The position numbers were made by a program, and so were the translations under genes. Under the pieces are notes generated by a model. It made no database searches. It was not told where the DNA came from and saw nothing but the letters and a program-made list of their open reading frames with translations. DNA of 64,000 nucleotides from assembly GCA_026122225.1 (NCBI GenBank), contig JANEZZ010002067.1, positions 1,116,001 to 1,180,000 of the forward strand. The letters run 5' to 3'. Source of the DNA: Heloderma charlesbogerti (lineage: Eukaryota; Chordata; Lepidosauria; Squamata; Helodermatidae). This document shows positions 55,857-64,000 of this stretch, in pieces; position 1 is the stretch's first letter, and every line of letters starts with the position of its first letter.

Positions 55857-57200
55857 TGTACTTCTCCCCCACCTCGACACGCATGCATGCTTGCAAACCT
55901 TGTGATTAAAATGTCCACACTGACCAAGGATATCAAATAGTAAATAAATATATTTATTTCTCTGATGAACCAAAAGTACTATAGAAATAGAGGTAAATTC
56001 ATTTGACATGTTTGTCTTTCACCAGCATTGCTAAGCTGTTCATTGAGGTTTCTTTTTCATCCCTGGAATTGCACCAGTCTCCCATCATTCCAGCTCAGAC
56101 AAATGGTTAACAGTTAGCTGTTGGTCAAAACCTTGTGTTGTGGATGGTGACATTTTCTATATGGATGTTTCACACTTGCTGTCGTTTCCATGGAGAGGGG
56201 CCTTTTGTGCTGACCACTCACCCTGTGTACTGTTCTTCCTTATGCACAACAAATGGAAAAGTCATATGCTTTCCCCAGCTCCTATCTTGGAAAGAAGATG
56301 GGGGCGGGGGGAGACAGCGAGAGAGAGAGTAATAAGTTCAGACATCTATGGCACCAGAAAATGTAATATTCTCACAAACAAACCACTCAGAGAACTTGGA
56401 GATCCAGGACAAGATTTAATGTTTACTGTGCCAGTTCTCATCACCTAGAATGGGACAGCCCTGTGAAACAGGGCAAATATTACTCTTGGCTTATTCAAAG
56501 TAGCAAGTTGTCAAATTTAATACACTTATGAAATGCCCAATACATTCTATCACTTTTTAAAAACTTTAATATGTTTAAATCAGGCAGTGTTTACAGTTAA
56601 ATGGGGGGGAAGTGTTTTCATTCTCCTTTTCTGCAAAATTTCTCTGGATGTTTTTGTGTTTTTCTTATTCCTTTTCCAAATTCAATCAAAATGATTAGAG
56701 GAAAAGTTAATGCTGATAAGCATGCACTGTTTTTGAAACTAAATGAACCTTTGGCCCGCATTCCTGAGAATTGTAGAAATCTCTGGAGCTACATTTCTAT
56801 GGCTCCCCTTAGACAAGACACTGCAACATAAGCAGTGTGTGAAATGGAGATACCCAACCATATAAAGTGTGTTCTAAAATTCTGGAAACAAACATGATAT
56901 CTTTCACTAATCCCCTTTGTACACACAGCCTGCCTAAAATGTTTTCTTCCTTCAGCACAGTCTAAGATGGAGGAAAAGGCACAGTCCAAGTATAGATTAA
57001 AGGTACCCAGAATCATACAGGCAAGAAATAACAAGCCTTGAGCAATAATCGAAGCATTGTGCCACTTTTACTGTGTCACCTGTCTATCATTTTGGACATT
57101 GGTTTCATCCATTTTCATCATGTGGGTGGGAGGACTAAATAAATATTTGAACTAATAAGTCAAGAGACAGCAACCTCAATCAATATGTTTCTCATTCTCA
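55857..57200. other. intergenic DNA, no feature recognised
   Basis: AT-rich; short open frames only; (GA)n near 56308-56328. Confidence 0.5.
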
Positions 57201-58028
57201 TGGCTCACAGGTGCCACACAAATTCAGTTGGCCTATGGGCTCCCTCAGGGTTCTATCTTGCTGCTTAACATCTCCACAAAACCACTGGGAGAGGCTATCC
57301 AGGGATTTGGGGCTGGGTGCCATCAATATGTGGATGAGATACTCCGCTCTCTCGCTCTCTTTTTCATCTGATGCTGAGGAATCAGTGGAAGTTTTGTACA
57401 AGCAGCTGAATGTGGTAATGAAATGAATGAGGGCTAATAAACTAAGGCTTAATCCAGACAAAATAGATGTGCTGTTGATGAGCAGGAGTATGGACATGTC
57501 CAGTTGTAGATGGAGTTGCACTAACCTTGAAAGACCGGCTTTCCAGCTTGGAATTGCTTCTGGATTCTTTGCTCCAGCCTTGCTCCTGGATGCTCAGGTG
57601 GCAGCACCATTAGGGGTGTTCTTTGCACACCTATGGCTGGGAAGCCACCTATTTCCTGTTACTGGATAAAGCAAATCTGGCCACTGTCAGACATGCCCTG
57701 GTCACCCCCAGACTGGATTACTGTGACATGCTCTGTGTCAGGTTGCATCTGAACTGCATTTAGAATCTTCAGCTAGTGCCACATGTGGCCGCCAGACTGA
57801 TTTCCAAAGCCTGCTTTGCTGATCATTTCTCTCTTTTGTTTCATCTGCACCAGCTTCCCATTCATTCCTGGGTGCAGTTCAAAGTGCTGCTGCTTCTCTA
57901 CAAAGCCCTGAGTAGTTTAGGACCAGGATATTTGAAGGCCAGTCTCCCCCCATATAATCCAACTGTGTTCAGTCAGCTTTTGGAACCCTTCAATGGGGCC
58001 GCCACCACCACTTTCTCAGAAGCACGAT

Positions 58029-58281
58029 TGGTTTATTATTATTTATTTATTATTGCATTTATATCCCGCCTTTTTTCCTCTTGCAAGGCACCCAAGGCAG
58101 CTTACATTATCCTCCTCCTCTCTATTTTATCCTCACAACAACAACCCTGTGAGGTAGGTTGGGCTGAGAGTGTGTGACTGGCCCAAAGTCACCCAGTGAG
58201 CTTCCATGGCCGAGTGGGGACTAGAACCCGGATCTCCCAGCTCCCAGTCCAACACTCTTGCCACTACACCACACTGGCTCT
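58029..58281 (-). mobile_element. tRNA-derived SINE (MIR-like layout), complete
   Basis: On the minus strand: AGCCAGTGTGGTGTAGTGGC (A-box region), GGGTTCTAGTCCCCACTCGG (B-box), CTTTGGGCCAGTCACACACT, CAACCTACCTCACAGGGTTG, then GGCGGGATATAAATGCAATA and an (AAT)n tail. It is inserted in the old L2. Confidence 0.9.
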
Positions 58282-58323
58282 GGAATGTAATGAAGAATGT
58301 AAGGTTGGAATGTAAGCCAGAGC

Positions 58324-58531
58324 TCATCTTTAATGAGCTTCTGCCATGCATTAAAAACATGGTTATTCAGGCAGGCATTTGGGGTGGGTTAGGGTATTTT
58401 AGAAAATGTTTTTATTGTAGAATTTTATTGTTTTAAACTGTTTTATTATATGCTTGTACATCACCCAGAGTGGCTGGGTGACCAGCCAGATGGGCGATTA
58501 ATAAATTTAATAATTAAATTAAATAAATAAA
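58324..58531 (+). mobile_element. L2 3' end, young truncated copy
   Basis: About 95% like 16950-17155 of the near full-length L2. Flanked by the perfect 11-bp TAAGCCAGAGC (58313-58323 and 58532-58542). This shows that the family represented at 13387-17160 made true target-duplicating insertions. Confidence 0.93.
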
Positions 58532-58864
58532 TAAGCCAGAGCCTTTTCCACTGTGGCATCCAAGCTGTAAATCCTCCCTCCCTAGTGAGATTTGGTTGGC
58601 TAAAGCTGCCAAGACCTTTTTATTTCACAGAGCTTTACTGCAGGTTTTATTTATTTATTATTTTATTCATTAAATGTATTAATTAAGGTTAAAGTTCCAT
58701 CTCCCTGGTTTTATGCTGAATGGTTTTATCCTTGGGTTTTATTGTTTGAAATCGACTTCAATAATTTGGACCGTTTTTACTTTGTGCTATGTATTTACGG
58801 ACATTTTGAGTGTATTTTATAAAGAAAAGCAGAGTATAAATGTTTAAATAAATAAAATAAGTAG

Positions 58865-59590
58865 GCATTCATCATTCAGCATGTCTTTATTCATATCTTT
58901 AGGAGGCTCTCGGTTGAGAGGAAAATGCACAAGGTATCAAGGATCTGCAATGCCCCTTTACAATTAATACTGGGAAATATTACTGACCCAAATACCATCC
59001 TTCCATATATGTAACGCTGTACTATAAATAATAATCCTTAATACAATTCCATTTTTAACATGAAACTGGAGCCATCAAATACACTTCTTGGTAATTTTTT
59101 TTATAAAAGATTGTGACTAAATTTGGATCTATCTGACTCCAATATCTGATCAACAGAGTGGGGTTTTTTACAAGTTTCAGTGGGAAGGAGCATTGCCGGA
59201 ATACCCCAGCCATTCTCTGCCCACGTCCAGTGTGTGTGGTCATTTAGAAGAGACAGAATACTCACAAACCCAACCCATTCAGAATCACTGCTCTTTCATA
59301 TGTGTATGCCTTATTTTCAATTCTCAGGGTTATGTGGGACAACTTTTAATTTATTAATTTCTTGTAAGCTTCCCCACCATCCAGAACCCTTCCTAAAAAA
59401 CTAGTGGTTATGTGGTCTCTTTTCTGCCTCCTTCTCCACTGTTTATGCTCTTAATTCACTGCTGCTGGAGGGCAAGTGTGAATTTTCAGGTATAATACAT
59501 CTGTAAGCTTTTGTCAGCTGTTTCAGGGCAGTATGCAACAGTGTCATTCTGCAACTCAAATAGCGCTGGTGGAGCTCTGCTGAATTATGC
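58865..59590. other. intergenic DNA, no feature recognised
   Basis: No gene or repeat recognised. Confidence 0.5.
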
Positions 59591-59591
59591 T

Positions 59592-59751
59592 CATGCAACT
59601 GGTTGTGCAAGCCATTGTGCAACCGGTTGCACAACAGGTTGCACAAGAGTTACGTGCAATCAGTTGCACAATGGGTTGCACAAGAGATACGCACAACAGG
59701 TTGCACAGGCGTTACATACAACGGGTTGCATAATTGGTTGCACAACCATGC
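59592..59751. repeat. GGTTGCACAA minisatellite
   Basis: Two 37-bp units (59617-59653, 59654-59690), a 25-bp unit (59691-59715) and a 36-bp unit (59716-59751), with a diverged leading unit (59592-59616). Each is built of a 12-mer GGTTGCACAANN, and some junctions are palindromic (TTGTGCAACCGGTTGCACAA at 59615-59634). Confidence 0.93.
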
Positions 59752-62192
59752 TTGCACAAATTTAACTTGAGTTAGATTCTCCTCTTGCCCATAGTTCAGA
59801 ACCTACTTTCTGCTAGTGCAACATCATTTGCATGAATGGAATGACACAGTTGGATACTGCCCTTTATCTCTTGTTTATGGTTTAATTGGGCTTGTATTTT
59901 CAAACAAATATTTTATTTTTGTGGACCATCCTGGAATCAAGTTTGGATGAAAATAGTATTTTGCTATTTTAAATAAATAAATAAACTAACTAACTAACTA
60001 ACTAACTTTGCCAGACAGACAGTTGGGGTTTTGTTTTATAGTTTATTTTGTGAGGCTTAAATATTTATTTCCTGACACAGGGAGGCTTCTCTTAGCAACT
60101 GAAAAGCCATGATATACATAATTACTGTGTGGACAGTTAGTTACACTACACAAAAACTGACTGCCATTTGCTATATGCAGTTGGGATAAACACGCTCCAA
60201 ATGGGGTTGGACTCAGATGGTATTGCAGGTGGCCCAGATAGGGACAAGGGGCAAGTGTGCAAACGCCCCCCTGCACCAACACTGGCCAGGGATGTAGCTA
60301 AGATAGGCTATTTGAGCCCATTGCATCCCCAGCTAGCCCTCTTTTCTTCTGCCTCAGCAGCCACCCATTGTTAACATGCTTGTCACAAAGGGACAGGTTT
60401 TTTTTTTCACCTGCTCTACACTGTCTGCCTGGCAGGGTGTGACATTAGTGCTTCTAGGTGTGCCATTTTGTCATAATATCAGTGCTGCTTGGGAAAAGTA
60501 ATACGGACAGGTAAGAACATAGGTGAGCACTCTGAGGCAGTTTTAAGGTTCATGGGAGACTCATGACGCTTGCCACTCCGGGCTGCGGTATCAGGGGGTG
60601 GGATTACAGAACCCCCCTGAGGCCAATCTGTGTCACCCAGCCAGAGTTGTGATGCTTAGAGGGAGTGATTCTGGATGACTCTCTCAACAGCTTGAGAGAA
60701 CAGCTAAAGAGGCTTGGGCAGTGGGATAGTATGTCCTCCACCTCACACTCACACCACTTCAAGGCAAGGAATGCTGTAAGGCAGCTCCTGCATTACCAAT
60801 ATCCTGCACTGTTGTGATCCTCATTTGTTCTGTTATGTTAAAGTTAAAGGAAGTTGTGGCCCTGGTTAGCCCAACAACATGTGTCTTGTCTTGCTATTCT
60901 GGGTGCAGTCACAAAAAATGGATTCACACATATCTTTTCCATGCTGACATCCAAGTTGTTTGGTATGCTTGATGCTCTTTCCTATCACACAAATGGGCAC
61001 CATTTCTAGCCACACTCGTACTGATATAACATGACTACTTTCCACTGATGGGGTGACTCTTTTTATTGGAAATGATGCCTTTGGATATGCATCCTCAACT
61101 GTGGAGAGCCCCATGTATACAAAAAGCCACAGACTTCTCTGTGGCTGAAGTTACATGCAAATTCACCCTAAGGCTACATGACATCATACATCGGATAACA
61201 CAAATTCTGATCAACATGTTGAGTAAACAAAATCAGAGTAGTTTGCATCTGTTAACATTTTTGTCTTTTCTCCACTTTTCTTTTGAAGATACCATAAAAT
61301 ATTTACTTCAGACTCAAAGGGGCATTTAGATAATCAAGTGTTTGTTTTGTTTCATCAGTACTATATAAAGGCAAAAAATTACGCAAAATAAAAACTGAAG
61401 ATGATAATGAAATCCTGATTAATATCAAAGAGATATATATGATAAAACAAAAACACACAGGATCCAAACAAAGTTAAGCTGTGTGCCTTCTGGTCCATTA
61501 TAAAAGCTGAGCTCAGGATGTTACAATTATTCAATCTCTGCCTTCATTTAATAAGTGGAAACAACTGTTTGCAAAACAACAGAGTAAGCTCTGGAAAAAC
61601 TGGGTAGAATAATAAACTGTGCACATTCAAAGAATTTTCATCTTTGACAATTATGGCGCCATCTTTAATTATTATTTGTGACCATCTGTCTACTCTACTT
61701 TTTCATATTAATAATTTCATATTAATAATTTAAGGTCAGTTTATAAGGTCTTTTAAAGATATTTACAAGAATAAGATAAACATGTTTCAGGTTTTTGTAT
61801 GTGTTTTTTTAAAGGAACTAGAAAAGAATCTCCATTTCAACTGCTAACATGGCTTACTGTCTCATCATATAGTAGTTTTTCAAGTTTGACCCCAAATGGT
61901 ACCACATGCTCAATAAGATGTCAGATTTAATTCCATGTCTAGTTAGCCAAGCTACTTTGTAATCATTGTAAACTTTTAAAGTTGTACAAAGATAATGATG
62001 CTCTGAAATTTTTTCATAAACAATCACACGAGAATTTGTCACGAGTTCTTTTCTTTTCACATTTAAGATGTATTTGGATTCATGGAAAAGTGGAAATTCA
62101 CTGACTAAGCAGTGCAGATTACTATGAATACTTCATGCTGTTAGTATTTGTCTCACTGAATCTCTAATGAAATAGTTATTATGCTCTTGCAG
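59752..62192. other. intergenic DNA, no feature certain
   Basis: Contains (AACT)n at 59984-60007 and a T-run at 60397. The 61300-62190 part is AT-rich and free of recognisable repeats. Confidence 0.45.
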
Positions 62193-62278
62193 GAACTTGT
62201 TTCAAGTCAGTTCAGGATGTGGATATGGAAAGTACCCAAGAAATAACACAACTTAAGGAACTCTTCACCCGACGATTG
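62193..62278 (+). other. exon-like segment of unknown gene
   Basis: An 86-bp stretch lies between a splice-acceptor-like ATGCTCTTGCAG and a donor-like TTG/GTAAAA. It is open for 28 codons (after two bases of a split codon), containing DVDMESTQEITQLKELFTRR, which looks amphipathic and helical. No family recognised. It could be an exon of a downstream gene, a non-coding RNA exon or chance. Confidence 0.25.
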
Positions 62279-62692
62279 GTAAAACTGACCTTATTCTGAA
62301 ACAGGAAAAGCCTGAATTTTCTATGAAAAAAGCTGTTGATTGTGTAAAATGTACTAAAGGTCCACAGAGTTTGCTCATTTTTATGAATTCAGGGGAAAAT
62401 ATAATAGCAACAACAAAAGAACTATGTGCATTCACGTATCTTTCCACTTCTTTGTGATTAAAATATATGAATTTGTTCAACTCAGTATATCTAGAACTAT
62501 GTTCTCACAATGTGAGAGCTTGCAATGAAATCCCAGTACCTAGTATTTGGCATACAAAAAAACCTCAGTTATCTTTTTCTTTTCTTTCTAAAGAAAAGCC
62601 ATTTCCCAGCTCTTAGGATGAAAAGTAATGCTTTCAGAGCTTATAGACAATTGCCTTAACTATCCAGAGATATCTCTCTCTGCATCAGTCAA

Positions 62693-63526
62693 TCCAAAAG
62701 GAAATCAACCCTGAGTGCTCATTGGAAGGACAGATACTGAAGCTGAAGCTCAAATATTTTGGCCACCTACTGCAAAGAGAAAACTCCCTGGAAAAGACCC
62801 TGATGCTGGGAAAGATTGAAGGCAAGAGAAGAAGGGGACGGCAGAGGATGAGGTGGCTAGATAGCATCACCGATGCAATGAATATGGACTTGAGCACACT
62901 CCGGGAGAGAGCGCAGGACAGGAAGGCCTGGCATGCTATGTGTCAAGGGCTCCTTGGTGGCCTCTTTCAGTCTAATCCAGTAGCCAAGTCCAGACACAGA
63001 CAAAGGGATTATTTTCAAAGCTTTATTCCTCTTTCACAACTTAACAACTCTACTGTTAGCAACTAGCTATGAGCAGCAGAGTACCTATGCTCTAAGTTGG
63101 AACAGTTGGTCCCTGTTTGGAGGAGAATCACTGGCAGACCCTGAACTTATGGGCTAGGGAGAGTCCCTCCCCTTTTCCCTTGGATCCTCTGGGCGCAACC
63201 ATTGCTTGCGCGCCAACCAGGCACTACGCCTCCTTTCCGTGCCCTCCATTTGGCGCTGCTCCCTGTGTCGGCGTCGCGTGTCCAGCAAGTCTTCTTCCCA
63301 CACTCTCTCACTCCCGGGACTGCTATCTATGTCAGGAATGCCGGTGGGAGGAATCTCTGCCAGCTGTTGGCCCTGGGAAGGATGAGCGCGCTCCTCTCCC
63401 AGGAGCAGCTGCTCTACCTCAGAATCAGAACTACTCTGGGATTCTATGGGCTCAGTGTCCACCCTGACACTATGGTCCTTGGGGTCACGAAGAGTCGGAC
63501 ATGACTGAACGACTGAACAACAACAA
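62693..63526 (+). mobile_element. BovB LINE 3' fragment, split by a solo LTR
   Basis: 62693-62940 encodes the BovB C-terminal region (FGHLLQRENSLEKTLMLG, GRQRMRWLDSITDAMNMD, RERAQDRKAWHAM). 63470-63526 is the last piece, GGTCACGAAGAGTCGGACAT, GACTGAACAACAACAA. The LTR at 62941-63469 lies between. Confidence 0.93.
62941..63469 (-). mobile_element. solo LTR (529 bp) inside BovB
   Basis: The element begins TGTCAGGGTGGACACTG and ends GGAGCCCTTGACA on the minus strand, i.e. TG...CA with TGTCA/TGACA short inverted ends. A perfect 5-bp target duplication CTATG flanks it (62936-62940, 63470-63474). A poly(A) signal AATAAA lies at 63022-63027 on the minus strand. No internal retroviral genes are present, so it is the product of LTR-LTR recombination. 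Superfamily: gypsy-type or endogenous retrovirus, not decided. It carries a 102-codon open frame (63154-63462, minus). Confidence 0.92.
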
Positions 63527-63570
63527 TATTTAGAATGGAACTCTGTGGGATTTCAAGAAGAATCACAAAG

Positions 63571-63755
63571 GAACATAGGAAGCTAACCTTATATTGAGTC
63601 AGACTATTGGTCCTTCTAGCCCAGTATCGTTGACACTGACTGGCAGTGGCTCTTCAAGTTTTCAGGTAAGATTTATTTCCCCTAACCATACCTCGCCAGG
63701 GATTGAACCTGGGACCTTCTGCATACAAAGCATGTGCTCCACCCCTGAGCTATGA
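63571..63755 (-). mobile_element. tRNA-derived SINE
   Basis: On the minus strand: ATAGCTCAGGGGTGGAGCAC (A-box) and AGGTCCCAGGTTCAATCCCT (B-box), the body CCACTGCCAGTCAGTGTCAA, and the end TATAAGGTTAGCTTCCTATG. The head keeps a clear tRNA-like shape. Not a functional tRNA gene, because the fold is broken and the SINE body follows. Confidence 0.85.
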
Positions 63756-63779
63756 TTTAGAATCAGTCCAAAAGTATTT

Positions 63780-63855
63780 TTTGGCACAATCAGTACATGT
63801 CTACTCAGAAGCAAGTCCCATTGAATTAAATGGAGCTTACAGCCGGGTAAATGGG
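63780..63855. repeat. short 'lizard' repeat
   Basis: GGCACAATCAGTACATGTCT, ACTCAGAAGCAAGTCCCATT, GGAGCTTACAGCCGGGTAAA. Confidence 0.75.
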
Positions 63856-64000
63856 TACAGGATTTCAGATTTTGTTACATTTCAATCCACCAAAAAATAT
63901 TTTTATCCGAGAACACGAGATAGGTGGGGGATCAGGAATATTTGGCTTTCCATTAGAGGACAGTGGAAATGATATCAAAACAATGAACATGTACATGGAA

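Larger units (their letters stand above)
57205..58860 (+). mobile_element. old L2-clade LINE with two insertions
   Basis: Translated pieces show GFGAGCHQYVDE (the YADD motif worn to YVDE, about 57310-57345), NKLRLNPDKIDVLLM at about 57436-57480 and WVQFKVLLLLYKALSSLGPG at about 57868-57930, in the right order for L2 ORF2. The 3' UTR and (AAAT)n tail end at about 58855. A SINE (58029-58281) and a 208-bp L2 tail (58324-58531) were inserted later. Confidence 0.82.

Noticed and set aside
56601..56831. 76-codon plus-strand open frame considered as an exon of the downstream gene
   Set aside because: No matching domain and no convincing splice signals at its borders.
58210..58281. Second tRNA-like head (minus strand)
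   Set aside because: Part of a dispersed SINE also present at 32190, 51340 and 55645; not a gene.
59592..59751. Possible CRISPR-like repeat-spacer array
   Set aside because: The units run into each other with no unique spacers, and the DNA is vertebrate; it is a minisatellite.
61854..62060. 68-codon minus-strand open frame with a protein-like look
   Set aside because: No family recognised, no promoter or splice context; AT-rich chance frame more likely.
63690..63755. Possible tRNA gene (A-box and B-box on the minus strand)
   Set aside because: The head passes directly into a SINE body, the acceptor stem does not pair and there is no Pol III terminator at the right place.
4800..64000. Search for ADGRG6 (the next gene after VTA1 in mammals) exons
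   Set aside because: No adhesion-GPCR features (CUB, pentraxin, GAIN or seven-helix segments) were seen; the gene probably starts beyond the window.

Overview
This window is vertebrate DNA and almost certainly comes from a squamate reptile (lizard or snake). The evidence is the repeat set: two tRNA-headed SINEs of the Sauria type whose 3' ends match the BovB LINE tail, a full-length BovB (RTE-clade) LINE, L2-clade LINEs, many hAT miniature elements, and the short 'lizard' repeats built on a 'CTCAGAAGTAAGTCCC'-like motif. No bacterial, organellar or free-virus sequence was seen. The species cannot be named from the sequence.

Only one host protein-coding segment is clear: the last coding exon of VTA1 (positions 3022-3167, + strand). 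It encodes the C-terminal VTA1 domain of the ESCRT-III/VPS4 regulator. Positions 1-3021 are its last intron, and its 3' UTR with alternative poly(A) signals follows. The remaining ~60 kb reads as the intergenic space downstream of VTA1. In mammals ADGRG6 lies next in the same direction, but I recognised no ADGRG6 exon here. One exon-like segment of unknown identity sits at 62193-62278.

Layout. 1-4.1 kb: VTA1 end with a BovB relic in the intron. 4.1-10.5 kb: sparse non-coding DNA with small palindromic elements and one Sauria SINE (~9.7 kb). 10.5-18.1 kb: one old hAT-type element (8-bp target duplication) carrying an internally deleted Tc1/mariner copy (12.2-13.2 kb) and a nearly complete L2-clade LINE (13.4-17.2 kb) whose ORF2 is broken by one amber codon. 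18-38.5 kb: non-autonomous hAT elements, SINEs, L2 relics and fold-back elements, many with readable target duplications. 38.7-48.6 kb: a decayed Ty3/gypsy retrotransposon with both LTRs. It has been invaded by a hAT element, by an antisense L1 that itself holds another LINE, and by a full-length BovB with a 1071-codon open frame and a perfect 13-bp target duplication. A 162-bp inverted duplication of the gypsy integrase lies at the BovB 5' junction. 48.6-64 kb: L1 and L2 relics, SINEs, a GGTTGCACAA-based minisatellite (59.6 kb), and a solo LTR inside a BovB fragment (62.9-63.5 kb).

The genes here do not form a host pathway. Functionally, BovB supplies the endonuclease and reverse transcriptase that the Sauria SINEs presumably use through their shared tail. 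The main value of the window is as a layered record of transposition, where the order of insertions can be read directly.
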